DNA from: a virus
Virus record (IMG/VR): IMGVR_UViG_3300025446_000004
Location: 1 to 64,000 of that record
Strand: one strand, 5' to 3'
DNA: 64,000 nt
Shown here: one piece after another, positions 34,386-42,818 of the stretch
How positions within the stretch are numbered: position 1 is the stretch's first letter
Layout: every line of letters begins with the position of its first letter
Program-made: the position numbers and the translations under genes
Notes under the pieces: generated by a model
What the model saw: the letters and a program-made list of their open reading frames with translations, nothing else
Told to the model about the DNA's origin: nothing
Database searches by the model: none

Positions 34386-34653
34386 ATGGAGTATACTCAA
34401 AAACTTGATGTACTTTGTACCGAAGTACGAAATGAAGTCACACGTGCTGTATCTCTTCATGGCGGTATGAAAAGTCAGCACGAGGCTTATGCTGTAATCC
34501 TTGAAGAACTTGATGAGTTTTGGGATTTGGTGAAAATCAACCCAAAAAAAACTTCCACCCGAGGAACAAGATAAACGGTTGGACGACATGCACGTTGAAC
34601 TCATCCAAATCGCAGCTATGGCAATCCGAACGATCTATGATCTAGCATTATAG
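34386..34653 (+). pseudogene. Small helical protein gene with frameshift at A8
   Basis: ATG at 34,386 codes for MEYTQKLDVLCTEVRNEVTR and on to DLVKINPKK, then runs out of frame (TSTRGTR stop). One frame over, the coding sense continues as LPPEEQDKRLDDMHVELIQI and ends AIRTIYDLAL at 34,653. The switch is at CCCAAAAAAAAC (about 34,541-34,549). Together they give a roughly 88-residue helical protein of a kind common in phages (ELDEFW ... IQIAAMAIR). This is a sequencing indel, a true mutation, or programmed slippage on the A run. Confidence 0.7.
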
Positions 34654-34661
34654 GAGGAAGC

Positions 34662-35123
34662 ATGAAATCACAAACCCTGCTGCAATCATTCGTTACATAC
34701 TGCCAAGACCATCCAGAGGAACGCTTCTGGCAAGCCTTGCGAAACTGGTCAAAGTGGAGTTTTATTGGTGTATCAAATGACTTGGTGAGTTGGCGAGATA
34801 CAATGTTTTGGGAGGGCCGATCAAGCTTTATTGAGGGGATCGGACCGGACCAGAAAATTAAAAGCCATAGGATTGACGTTCGACACGTCTGCGCTATCTG
34901 TGATAAGGTGTATGGAGAACATGAGGCATATAGCAACCGATGCACATATGGCCCAAAAAGTGCCGTGCTGAATGGAGTGAAATTTCTGGACACTGTGTTT
35001 GCTCCCAAGAAGGGGTGGGAACCACCGGCGGATGACTCTAATAAAATGTTAGTACAAGACAGGCTCCAAAGCAGACGTTATCAGGGTGACGAGCAAGAAA
35101 GTTCCGCAGAGAGGTTGAGCTAA
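34662..35123 (+). CDS. Phage protein of unknown function with Cys pair
   Basis: The product is 153 residues with an AGGAGGAAGC start site. The N-terminal region (HPEERFWQALRNWSKWSFIG) is a widespread phage motif of unknown role. CAICDKVYGEH suggests a metal site. The stop overlaps the next start (TAATG). Confidence 0.6.
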   Translation: MKSQTLLQSFVTYCQDHPEERFWQALRNWSKWSFIGVSNDLVSWRDTMFWEGRSSFIEGIGPDQKIKSHRIDVRHVCAICDKVYGEHEAYSNRCTYGPKSAVLNGVKFLDTVFAPKKGWEPPADDSNKMLVQDRLQSRRYQGDEQESSAERLS

Positions 35124-35353
35124 TGTATATATCTTGTTACCGAATTTACAAACTCCGTCCTGACATGAAACCTGTTTGCTGTGAATCGTGTCATACGGAT
35201 GATGAAGAATTTGGTTATGATTTATGTGCAGTTGACGGTCCAGATGGATCAATTGGTGAACATACTGGTGGAGTTTGTTGTAGAATGTCGATGCAACTTG
35301 ACGATAAACCCTTAACTGTTGAAGAATGGGAAAAACTGAAAACGGAGGAGTAA
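35123..35353 (+). CDS. Cys-rich small protein
   Basis: The product is 76 residues with paired cysteines (VCCESC, GVCCR) and an acidic tail. It is coupled by overlap to both neighbours. Metal binding is likely; the function is unknown. Confidence 0.55.
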   Translation: MYISCYRIYKLRPDMKPVCCESCHTDDEEFGYDLCAVDGPDGSIGEHTGGVCCRMSMQLDDKPLTVEEWEKLKTEE

Positions 35354-35829
35354 TGGCTAAAAAGAAATCATCCAAGCGTCCTATGAAGCCATACTGGACA
35401 TTCGTGAACGACATTACATACTATCTAAAAGACCACTTCTACCTGCACTCGTGGACTCTTCATGTTCTGCAAGTAAAGAACGACAAGACTAGCCAGAACG
35501 ATACAAATGCCGAAGTGATTGCTAGCATGGGTAGTGATGATACCTATATGGACGCGACTCTTAGTTTGTATCCTCTAGCAAAAAGAATGTGGAAAGAAAG
35601 GCGATGCAATTCCCTTGGACGTGCCATTGTACATGAATTCTGTCACGTCATAACCGATCCTCTGTACAAGATTGCTTGTAACGGGATATGTCGCCGCGAA
35701 GGTCCGGGGCTGGAACATACGCGAGAGAATACGACACAACACATATGCAACATTGTCATGCCCGGCATCGACAAAAAAATCTTCTCTCCATATAAAAATA
35801 TCAGGAGTAAACGACAATGCATACATTGA
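35353..35829 (+). CDS. Putative zinc metallopeptidase, HExxH
   Basis: ATG at 35,353 follows GGAGGAGTA and overlaps the upstream stop. The product is 158 residues. LGRAIVHEFCHVITDPL holds the HExxH helix, and NTTQHICNIVMPG further on resembles the C-terminal helix of minimal phage metallopeptidases, where a third ligand may lie. It may be functionally related to the 30,851 gene, but overall similarity is low. Confidence 0.65.
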   Translation: MAKKKSSKRPMKPYWTFVNDITYYLKDHFYLHSWTLHVLQVKNDKTSQNDTNAEVIASMGSDDTYMDATLSLYPLAKRMWKERRCNSLGRAIVHEFCHVITDPLYKIACNGICRREGPGLEHTRENTTQHICNIVMPGIDKKIFSPYKNIRSKRQCIH

Positions 35830-36080
35830 CAACGGACCAGAAAATGACAATTCGTAGAAATGCACAGCGAGCCATTGACGAATGCGACTATCGGGCATTC
35901 AGAAACAGTCTGTTATCCCCAGAGCAGATTGTCGCCCTGCTGGATGAAACAGAGGCCATAAGGAATCGTCTCTCGACCATCTACCGGGAAGATTCCTATG
36001 AAGTCAGGCGACAAGCCAATCCACCTATAATGATCTCAGCCGTATCTGCTAGACGTAAGGCGATGCAATACCCATTGTAA
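35817..36080 (+). CDS. Small protein, unknown
   Basis: The product is 87 residues and mostly helical, with the phage-typical segment LSPEQIVALLDETEAIRNRL. It has an AGGAGTAAACGACA start site and overlaps the metallopeptidase gene by 13 bases. Confidence 0.6.
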   Translation: MHTLTTDQKMTIRRNAQRAIDECDYRAFRNSLLSPEQIVALLDETEAIRNRLSTIYREDSYEVRRQANPPIMISAVSARRKAMQYPL

Positions 36081-36126
36081 TAAAAGATAAAAATATATTG
36101 GAACTAAAGGACAAGGAGGAACCACA

Positions 36127-36330
36127 ATGGTAAAGTATTCATTCAGACATACACATGGTTGGATCGTAAAAGTATTGTGGGAAGAAATCATCCAATCAAG
36201 TAACGATATATTGTTATTGAAACAAATGGCAATCGATGGCAACGACAAATTGCAAGTAGTCATCATCAACATGCAGGACCGCCGGGAGAGGATGCTAAAT
36301 CTCTACGACTTCTTTACACCAAAGGATTAG
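36127..36330 (+). CDS. Small protein, unknown; last gene before the repeat region
   Basis: The product is 67 residues with an AAGGAGGAACCACA start site. A TAAAAATATATTGGAACT word lies about 35 bases upstream and matches copies in the non-coding region beyond. No domain is recognised. A terminator follows. Confidence 0.6.
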   Translation: MVKYSFRHTHGWIVKVLWEEIIQSSNDILLLKQMAIDGNDKLQVVIINMQDRRERMLNLYDFFTPKD

Positions 36331-36356
36331 TTCAAGAAGTGCCATTTGAAATAACT

Positions 36357-36398
36357 CCTGCACAATAACTCGCCCAAAGTTATCGTGCAGGTTTTGTG
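36357..36398 (+). terminator. Intrinsic terminator
   Basis: CCTGCAC-A-ATAACT pairs with AGTTAT-C-GTGCAGG (13 bp, one mismatch) across loop CGCCCAA, followed by TTTTGTG. It closes the early operon before the repeat-rich region. Confidence 0.8.
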
Positions 36399-36564
36399 TA
36401 TTCACAAAATTTATATTAGAACACTTCTAATAACATTATATTGAAGTGACCCCCTTTTCCGCATATCTCCAACCGGCCCCCTGACACCCTTCCAGCCTTG
36501 ACACAAGCCCTTTATATCCCCATAGGCTTGACACTACCCCGTTAAGACCCCCTTCCTATACCAA

Positions 36565-36580
36565 TGTTCCACGTGGAACA
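36565..36580. promoter_or_regulatory. parS-like palindrome TGTTCCACGTGGAACA
   Basis: This perfect 16-bp palindrome closely matches the bacterial ParB-binding site (TGTTtCACGTGaAACA; some bacteria use TGTTCCACGTGGAAC). GTGTGAAACA at 36,583 and TGTTTCAT at 36,616 look like half-sites beside it. It may recruit host ParB or a phage-encoded partition protein. No ParA or ParB gene was recognised in this window. Confidence 0.7.
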
Positions 36581-38119
36581 CAGTGTGAAACATTTGATTC
36601 CATTGGGAGCGTCTGTGTTTCATGCTGCCATGCCGGGATAGCTGCGCACGCTGTTAATTATTACAACGCGCTGGATTAGTGGGGTATCCGATTTTGGCCA
36701 CACCAGCAAAAGCTGACGAACGCATACCCCTGTGGGGTCTGGCGGCACGGTCGGCCCGGTACTTCTTAACCACCCTATAACCCCTGTAAAATCTTATACA
36801 TGCGCCATGTAAACGGTTACAATGTTTCTGGGTTGCAACCTTTTACCGTTGGAATTCTGCGGCATCCGGTTTGTAACTCGTTTGGTTTTAATGGGATGGT
36901 CGCAATGTAAACAAAATCACATAATGTTGACAAATGGTCACAGGTTATCAACTAATAAATTAGTTGATGGTTTGGAAACAAGATTGTGTGACGTGGCGCA
37001 TAGTAAACGACAGGATACGGCCCATTTAATCTTTACATCCGTTCCCCTATTGAACTCGGTCCGTTCCGGGGTTCGCATCCGGCCCGGTTCTATTGCGGCC
37101 CGTTGCCGGTGTTCCTATAGTTGCTTGTGTCGATGTTCCCCGGCCCGTTTGGAGTCAACATCTGGCGGCCCGGTCGCCGGTGTTCTCGGTTGTCATGCTG
37201 CTACGTTGACCGGTTTGATTAGTTTGACCAGCGTCCCATTGCCGGGGTTATATGGTCTCAAGGTTCTATGGGGGGGTCACTGTCAATTGCCCGGCTTGGA
37301 CCATTGCCGATAAAAATATAGTGGAACTCGCACAGGGCGATTTAAGCGGTTCGGATCATTGCCGGGGTAATTCCCCATACCTGTGGTTAATACGGGCGCA
37401 GAGTGGCCCGGTTCTATTGCGGCCCGGTCGCCGGTTGCATGGCGGCCCGGTTGCTATGCTGGCATTGACCGGCAGCCCCTTGGTTCGGGGTTACTAGGGT
37501 TCTATGGTTAAGGTATAAGGTCGAAGTCAATTGCTCGGCTCGGCCCGATCCGTTGCCGATAAAAATATATTGAAACTAACGCAACGTGATTTTACCGGCG
37601 GCCCGGTTCCACGGTTGACCAATTGACCGATTGACCGGCGGCCCATATCAGGCGGCCCGGTTGCCGGATCATTGCCGGATTACTGCGGCCCGTTACGCTC
37701 GCGGTTGTCGGTTTAATCTGGCGGCCCATTGCCGGGGTTGTTAGGTATAAGGGAACGTGAGCTAAACGGGCCGGGCCGGATCATTCCCGATAACTTTATA
37801 TCGTAACTCACTGCAAGGCGATTTAAACGACCTGTACCGTTGCCGGGGATCATTCCATACTGGCGGCCCATTGAACGCATGGCGGCCCGGTTCTGATCAC
37901 TGGCGGCCCGTTGTAATTGGCGGCCCGGTTCCTGGGTTGCGTTATCGGTTGCTGATCATTTGGAGCAACCGGCGGCCCGTGGTTCTAATATTTTTTTCGT
38001 GGAATTCAACCGCTAGCACGTACAATGCCAAACGGCCCAATGTACTGTGAAAATTCCGAACGAAAGTAATACCGCTAAAATATGGCTCGGCGGCCCGGTT
38101 CGCATTGTAATGTTATAAA

Positions 38120-38254
38120 TAAATCGCTTTACTTGCGGTTTTGTAAACGATTACATTTCAGCCAATTAGTAAAGCGATTTACTAGCGGCTCTGTATGTCC
38201 TTGATTCTATTAACTAAATCGCTTTACAATCGCTTGCAAGCTAAATCAATTTAC
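38120..38254. repeat. Iteron cluster TAAATCGCTTTAC
   Basis: Copies: TAAATCGCTTTAC at 38,120; GTAAAGCGATTTA (reverse) at 38,169; TAAATCGCTTTAC at 38,215; TAAATCAATTTAC at 38,242. A weaker GTAAACGATTACA lies near 38,142. The same 13-mer returns at 44,760 and 44,809 on the far side of the island. Such spaced iterons are typical of initiator- or partition-binding sites. Confidence 0.7.
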
Positions 38255-38487
38255 CTTGCCCGGTGTTGATCCGATTTTGAAAAATGAGGTGACCGGTCAA
38301 CTCACGGCCCGGCGGCCCGTCTAGCGCGAAATACAGTTTCCCATATCAGGCGAATATTAAGAGAATATTTGCGGCCCACAGTTGGCCTGCGACTCGTATT
38401 TTGCTATTACTTTAGTTTTCTTCAATTCTTTTATTGTGTTGTAATTTTGTTCGAGCTAGCCGCATAATCAAGGGGAAAGGGGAAAAA

Positions 38488-38685
38488 ATGGAAACATACT
38501 TCATTGTCATGGCCCTGTTAGCAACCGTGGTTCTAATGTTGGCCGGTCTTGTATGGCTCAATCATTGTCACCATAAAGCAACCATGATCTGTTTACTCAT
38601 GCTCGTGTGTTGCTTTTTTCCGCCATTCCTTATCGTGGCTATTTTGATCGTGATGTGCGGTCAAGGAAAGGGGGAACCCCAATGA
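38488..38685 (+). CDS. Small membrane protein, two TM segments
   Basis: ATG at 38,488 follows AAGGGGAAAGGGG. The product is 65 residues with two hydrophobic spans (VMALLATVVLMLAGLVWL and MICLLMLVCC ... VAILIVMC) separated by a His-rich turn. A holin or other membrane role is possible. The stop overlaps the next start. Confidence 0.6.
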   Translation: METYFIVMALLATVVLMLAGLVWLNHCHHKATMICLLMLVCCFFPPFLIVAILIVMCGQGKGEPQ

Positions 38686-38972
38686 TGTACAAAGTGAACC
38701 TCAAGGGTTACAACGGCAACCGCAATAAATCAGTTCTGGTGTTAGCTCCCGATAAAAATGCAGCGATTAGCATCGCCTTACACGAGTCTGGTTTTTTCAG
38801 TGTCGAATCCGTTCAACCGGAACCGGTCGAATTTGGTTTTGACTATAAGCATCAAGCTTGGGTCCGAAACAACCGATACGTTGGATGCGGCCACACGAAC
38901 CGGCCCACGTGCGGTTGCTTTGGCTCACTTCATGCCGGGGAACCGGTTCGGGCCGATGCGGAGTTTAAGTAA
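38682..38972 (+). CDS. Small protein, unknown
   Basis: ATG at 38,682 overlaps the upstream stop and is preferred over a longer frame. The product is 96 residues: an N-terminal alpha/beta segment (LVLAPDKNAAISIALHESGF) and a Cys/His cluster (CGHTNRPTCGCFG) that may bind metal. It is the second gene of the island. Confidence 0.55.
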   Translation: MMYKVNLKGYNGNRNKSVLVLAPDKNAAISIALHESGFFSVESVQPEPVEFGFDYKHQAWVRNNRYVGCGHTNRPTCGCFGSLHAGEPVRADAEFK

Positions 38973-38978
38973 AAATAT

Positions 38979-39158
38979 ATGGAAACTGCATTGCACCTTG
39001 ACAGAATACCGGCAAACGTTTGGCGCGAGTACGTGCAAGCGATACAGCGCACCGGGTTAACTCATCCGCTCAATGTCGCACTTGACCGGTTGCAGTTTTT
39101 ATTTTCACTTTCCCCGGTTGACGTGGAAAAATATTTTCAAGAGAGGAGGAGCGCATGA
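38979..39158 (+). CDS. Small protein starting inside a TAAAAATATATGG word
   Basis: The 59-residue frame begins at ATG within GTAAAAATATATGG and has no ribosome site, which suggests a leaderless or coupled start, or that the true start is different. The product is helical (IPANVWREYVQAIQRTGLTH) and ends KYFQERRSA. The stop overlaps the next small gene. Confidence 0.45.
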   Translation: METALHLDRIPANVWREYVQAIQRTGLTHPLNVALDRLQFLFSLSPVDVEKYFQERRSA

Positions 39159-39253
39159 TCCAAATGGTAGAAAGCTTTTTCCTGCTTTACACCGCGGCAG
39201 TGAGCGTGGTGTTGATCCTTGGCGCAATAGCTGTCAAGAACTCGGACCGATAA
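39155..39253 (+). CDS. Single-span membrane peptide
   Basis: ATG at 39,155 has GAGGAGGAGCGC directly upstream. The 32-residue product is mostly one hydrophobic span (FFLLYTAAVSVVLILGAIAV) with a charged end. It is too short for most gene finders but has one of the best ribosome sites in the island. Confidence 0.55.
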   Translation: MIQMVESFFLLYTAAVSVVLILGAIAVKNSDR

Positions 39254-39283
39254 CGCAACACTAACCAGAAAGGAAAAACTCGA

Positions 39284-39529
39284 ATGTTTAATCTTTACAA
39301 ATTCGTGTTTGTTTCAAAATCGCATGACGGAAAAAGGGCCGAAATACGGCGAGTAAACAAGTACACCGGCGCAACGAAAACTTTCCACGGTGTGAAATGC
39401 GGAGACGGGTTCCAAATCATTACCGGTTCGCGTGGTTTTTTTGACAACGGAAAAACGGTAACACTTCCGGTTTACACCTTGCTTAAGGCGAGCGAAATTG
39501 AATCGTCCCCGGCAACCGAAACGTTGTAA
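39284..39529 (+). CDS. Small protein, unknown
   Basis: The product is 81 residues, beta-rich and basic (FVFVSKSHDGKRAEIRRVNK). Its start site AGAAAGGAAAAACTCGA is the style used by the other island genes. No domain is recognised. Confidence 0.55.
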   Translation: MFNLYKFVFVSKSHDGKRAEIRRVNKYTGATKTFHGVKCGDGFQIITGSRGFFDNGKTVTLPVYTLLKASEIESSPATETL

Positions 39530-39558
39530 TAACATTTTCAAGAAAGTGTATCAAAGCA

Positions 39559-39720
39559 ATGCAAAGTTTAGTTATTGGACGTGCCAGCGATTGTGACTGT
39601 AACTTGTGCCGTGGGTATGGCTGGCACATTTTCGCACCTTGGACAGTCCGAATGTGGCATAAGGTTTCCCGATTTTTCATTGAGAGTTATCAACAACATT
39701 TCAACCAGAAACGAGGATGA
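39559..39720 (+). CDS. Small Cys/Trp-containing protein
   Basis: The 53-residue frame begins MQSLVIGRASDCDCNLCRGY, where CDCNLC may bind metal, and ends HFNQKRG. The start site is weak (GAAAGTGTATCAAAGC). Small proteins with SDCDCxLC followed by GW occur in phages. It is tentative. Confidence 0.45.
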   Translation: MQSLVIGRASDCDCNLCRGYGWHIFAPWTVRMWHKVSRFFIESYQQHFNQKRG

Positions 39721-39724
39721 AAAA

Positions 39725-39940
39725 ATGATTGTCACGGAAACAATATCCTATAGGGTCTCAGGTATAGGGAAAACGTGGGAGGGGTTTAACATCACTTTTT
39801 CTCGTGAGTTTGACTATTTTCCGAGTTTGGATAATGTTCTCAAAACAACCGGAGACTTTGAGACAATTGATCATATTAAGGTGCATTGCGTGCACACTGT
39901 AACGTGTGAAGAAACCACTAAGTGTGCATTGGCTTTGTAA
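39725..39940 (+). CDS. Small protein, unknown
   Basis: ATG at 39,725 follows ACGAGGATGAAAAA. The product is 71 residues (MIVTETISYRVSGIGKTWEG ...) with a polar beta pattern and two late cysteines. It immediately precedes the AAA gene. No family is recognised. Confidence 0.5.
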   Translation: MIVTETISYRVSGIGKTWEGFNITFSREFDYFPSLDNVLKTTGDFETIDHIKVHCVHTVTCEETTKCALAL

Positions 39941-39977
39941 ATATTATGAATTCAACCCGAAACGAGGATTTTGACCT

Positions 39978-41528
39978 ATGGATTTTGTAACGCAATACCG
40001 GGCGGCCCGGCGAGTATCAACACCGCTGCTAGTCGTCCGCACATTTGACAGTAATTCAACCATCCGAACGATACGCGCAACTATCGGGGAAAAAATTGAG
40101 GATGTTGCGCTTATTCGTTGGGATATTTGCCACGGTTGCGAACCATTAACCAAACGGGCCGGGATCGAATTAAACGAAATGCTAGCGGGGGAAGAACCCG
40201 ATATTACCCTGTCACTAGAAAACACTTTGAGGCTAGCAGAAAAACAGGCACACTCTGACCAGTCAACCATGGTCACATTGTTTATTTGTAACGCTCATTT
40301 GTTCTGGCGTGATAATCCGCAAGTGATTCAAGGAATTTGGAATTTGCGCGATCTTTACAAGTCAAACGCTAACATGCTGGTGTTACTTACTTCCCCCGGT
40401 CAAACGGTACCGGCAGAATTGTCGAACGATGTTCTTGTGTTAGATGAACCGCTCCCCACACGTTCCGAACTCGGAAAAATCATTACTGATACTTTCCACT
40501 TTGCAAAATGGACTGCCCCAACTGGTGACCCACTAGAGCGGGCAGTTGATGCATTAGTGGGAGTGCCGGCTTTCGCAGCAGAGCAAAGTACCGCGATGAG
40601 TCTTGAAAGCAAAACTCAAGATTTAAATCTAAGCTCACTGTGGCAACACAAGCGAACTATTATTGCTCAGACTCCGGGGTTATCGTTATTTGACGGCGAC
40701 GATACGCTTGACAACATCGGAGGATTGGACAGTATCAAGTCATTCATTAGTTGTTTAATGAATGGGAAGCTTCCCCCGGCAGTGATCCTGTTTTCAGATG
40801 AAATTGAAAAAGGGTATGCCGGTACCGGAACCGATTTGAGCGGCACTAAAACGGAATTGACCGGCGGCACACTCACATGGACTGAGGAAAAAGGAATTGA
40901 CGGTATCCTATTACTTGGAGTACCCGGTGTGGGAAAATCGGCAATTATTAAGGCCATGGGTGGAACGTACAATCGGCCCGTTATCGGGTTCGATGTTGGA
41001 GCAATGCAGGGTTCGCTCGTGGGTCAATCAGGCGCAAACTTCCGCACTGCTACAAAAACGGTTGACGCAATTTCGGACGGAAAAATCCTGTGGGTCGCAA
41101 CATGTAACAGTGTTAATGCACTGCCTCCGGAGTTACGCTCACGATTCAAATTAGGCACTTTCTTTTTTGATGTTCCAACTGAAACGGAACGGGCCGCGAT
41201 TTGGAACATATACCGGGCAAAGTATGAAATACCGACGAATGATCCTACTCCGGATTGTACGGGGTGGACAGGCCGCGAAATTCGAGAGTGTGCATATAAG
41301 GCATACAGGTTTGGTATCACACTCAAGGAGGCGGCCCGGTACGTTGTTCCGGTAACCATTTCGAGTAAAGAACAAATTCAAGGCTTGAGGCTAGCAAGCT
41401 CTGGGAAGTATCTTTCGGCTAGTTACCCCGGTCTGTTCAATTGCCGGGGAGAGTTACCAGCAGCGAACATTGCAACCGTACCGGTTCTCCGTGCGGCCCG
41501 GTCACTCCAATTTGATGAGGAAAGGTAA
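39978..41528 (+). CDS. Ycf46-like AAA ATPase, Walker B region missing
   Basis: The product is 516 residues. The N-terminal half matches the degenerate ATPase-like part of Ycf46 (LLVLLTSPGQTVPAELSNDV followed by LDEPLP). The C-terminal half has GLDSIKSFI, Walker A GVPGVGKSA (about 314-322), GSLVGQSGANFRTA and ATCNSVNALPPELRSRF with FFFDVPTETERAAIW. In ordinary Ycf46 proteins a Walker B IDEIDK segment stands between the last two; here they are only about 20 residues apart. The gene leads a block with DUF1257, DUF2997 and a radical SAM gene, as ycf46 and ycf35 relatives do elsewhere. Confidence 0.75.
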   Translation: MDFVTQYRAARRVSTPLLVVRTFDSNSTIRTIRATIGEKIEDVALIRWDICHGCEPLTKRAGIELNEMLAGEEPDITLSLENTLRLAEKQAHSDQSTMVTLFICNAHLFWRDNPQVIQGIWNLRDLYKSNANMLVLLTSPGQTVPAELSNDVLVLDEPLPTRSELGKIITDTFHFAKWTAPTGDPLERAVDALVGVPAFAAEQSTAMSLESKTQDLNLSSLWQHKRTIIAQTPGLSLFDGDDTLDNIGGLDSIKSFISCLMNGKLPPAVILFSDEIEKGYAGTGTDLSGTKTELTGGTLTWTEEKGIDGILLLGVPGVGKSAIIKAMGGTYNRPVIGFDVGAMQGSLVGQSGANFRTATKTVDAISDGKILWVATCNSVNALPPELRSRFKLGTFFFDVPTETERAAIWNIYRAKYEIPTNDPTPDCTGWTGREIRECAYKAYRFGITLKEAARYVVPVTISSKEQIQGLRLASSGKYLSASYPGLFNCRGELPAANIATVPVLRAARSLQFDEER

Positions 41529-41532
41529 ACCG

Positions 41533-41916
41533 ATGAGTGCATATTCTGAATTCCCAATGTCCGAGTTTAAAGACTGTAACCTCTTGATCGAGGCAATGGA
41601 AAAAATGGGATACAGTCAAATCAGCCTCGACAAAACGAACTATGAATTGAGGCCAATGCAACCCGATTTAGTGTTTCGTAAAAATGGCGCATACGCTAGC
41701 ACGTGGAACGATGTAGGCTTCAAGCGTACCCCGAACGGCACTTATAGTGCTATGTTCTCGGATTACGCAACCGGCAATACTCAAACATGGGTGCAAAAAC
41801 TCAAAGGCGAGTACATCGAATGCGGTGTGATTCTCCAAGCCAAGAAAATGGGATTGCGGCCTGTGGGTCGCACTGAGAAAAATGGTAAGGTAACGCTCGT
41901 TTATCAGCGTGCATAA
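41533..41916 (+). CDS. DUF1257 (Ycf35-like) protein
   Basis: ATG at 41,533 follows GAGGAAAGGTAAACCG, five bases after the AAA gene. The product is 127 residues: an LIEAMEKMGY start, a central sheet (ELRPMQPDLVFRKNGAYAST) and a C-terminal helix-strand pattern matching the small DUF1257 family that includes plastid Ycf35. The biochemical role of the family is not established. Tight coupling to the Ycf46-like gene supports a joint function. Confidence 0.7.
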   Translation: MSAYSEFPMSEFKDCNLLIEAMEKMGYSQISLDKTNYELRPMQPDLVFRKNGAYASTWNDVGFKRTPNGTYSAMFSDYATGNTQTWVQKLKGEYIECGVILQAKKMGLRPVGRTEKNGKVTLVYQRA

Positions 41917-41951
41917 CGCAAGCGCAACCGAAAGGAAAAGGTAAAAATATC

Positions 41952-42149
41952 ATGGCGAAAACGAAACTTGTAACCATTACGATTGACAAAGAAGCCGGCG
42001 GAGGATTCACATGCGATACAACCGGTTTCGAGGGCAAAGGGTGTGCCGATATTCACAGGATGTTTGAGTCTATTGGCGGCCCCGGCAAAACGGATCATAA
42101 GCCAGAGTGGAACCAAATACAACGGTTGAACGTTACGGCGGGGAGGTAA
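41952..42149 (+). CDS. DUF2997-like small protein
   Basis: The product is 65 residues: VTITIDKEAGGGFTCDTTGF followed by GKGCADIHRMFE. This fits the short DUF2997 pattern (strand, G-F-x-G-xx-C, helix), a family usually found next to DUF1257. The conserved Cys in KGC could carry a modification or ligand. The start is preceded by AAAGGAAAAGGTAAAAATATC, which contains a TAAAAATAT word. Confidence 0.7.
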   Translation: MAKTKLVTITIDKEAGGGFTCDTTGFEGKGCADIHRMFESIGGPGKTDHKPEWNQIQRLNVTAGR

Positions 42150-42152
42150 TCT

Positions 42153-42791
42153 ATGTTAGTTCATGCACGTATCGATAGCTCACAAGTCAATGGGCCGGGG
42201 AACCGGGCAGTGCTATGGTTTCAAGGTTGTTCCCTTAACTGCCTCGGATGTTGGAATGAGGGCACTCACCCATTTGATTTTGCTTATCACGTAGAATGGG
42301 GAACCATTCAAACATGGTTGATGAATTTACCGGCAGATGTAACAGGGTTGACCCTATCAGGGGGAGAGCCATTGCAGCACTCGTTTGACGTGCTAGCAAT
42401 AGCCGATTTTTTGAGCCTAGTACGGCCCGGTTTTTCCATTGGCTTATTCACGGGGTACACTCTGCCAGAGTTACGGGCCGGTCGATTCCAAACTATCGAC
42501 CAAACCGGAACCCGTTTGATACTCGGGGAACCGGAATTATGGGCCGCGATTGAAAACAGAATCGATTTTGCAGTAATGGGCCGGTTTAATCCGGGATTAG
42601 TAACCATTAAAAAACCGTTATGCGGTTCCGATAACCAAAGGGTTGTTCTATTCTCGAACCGCCATAAGCTTGCGGATTTTGACGGGCAAGCTTGCGAGAT
42701 TACAATTGGGGAACATGAGGGCCAGATGTGCGCAACTATGACGGGGTTCCCCGGTTCTGAATTCATTACCAGCATCAAAACTGCCCTATAA
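42153..42791 (+). CDS. Radical SAM activase-like 4Fe-4S protein
   Basis: The product is 212 residues. LWFQGCSLNCLGCWN gives C26, C30 and C33 (CX3CX2C), and LTLSGGEPLQH is the SAM-binding GGE motif. The overall layout is close to NrdG-type activating enzymes, but no anaerobic ribonucleotide reductase is present in the window. Its partner is more likely one of the island proteins. It is four bases downstream of the DUF2997 gene. Confidence 0.8.
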   Translation: MLVHARIDSSQVNGPGNRAVLWFQGCSLNCLGCWNEGTHPFDFAYHVEWGTIQTWLMNLPADVTGLTLSGGEPLQHSFDVLAIADFLSLVRPGFSIGLFTGYTLPELRAGRFQTIDQTGTRLILGEPELWAAIENRIDFAVMGRFNPGLVTIKKPLCGSDNQRVVLFSNRHKLADFDGQACEITIGEHEGQMCATMTGFPGSEFITSIKTAL

Positions 42792-42818
42792 CGGGGTAAC
42801 GAAAAGGAAGGTTAGAAC

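Larger units (their letters stand above)
36399..38487. other. 2.1-kb non-coding region rich in GGCGGCCC repeats
   Basis: Open frames here lack start sites and recognisable products. At least 13 exact GGCGGCCC octamers occur, all on the plus strand, many extended to GGCGGCCCGGTT, with looser TGCGGCCCG copies between them. Other elements are a parS-like palindrome (36,565), a 10-bp inverted repeat (ATCAACTAAT/ATTAGTTGAT, near 36,946-36,967), GATAAAAATATA words at 37,308 and 37,557, and TAAATCGCTTTAC iterons at 38,120-38,254. An origin, partition or packaging region fits this mix better than a gene block. Confidence 0.7.

Noticed and set aside
36480-36560. Two TTGACA words that could be promoters
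   Set aside because: No convincing -10 box lies 16-18 bases downstream of either word.
36822-37497. Open frames of 163 and 81 codons on the plus strand
   Set aside because: They run through the GGCGGCCC repeat field, lack ribosome sites, have biased composition from the repeats, and show no recognisable protein.
37000-38400. CRISPR-like array
   Set aside because: The GGCGGCCC repeats are short, irregularly spaced and have no fixed-length spacers.
42153-42791. Anaerobic ribonucleotide reductase activase (NrdG) as a firm call
   Set aside because: The motif layout fits, but no NrdD reductase is present in the window and the neighbours are Ycf46/DUF1257-type genes, so only the family was kept.
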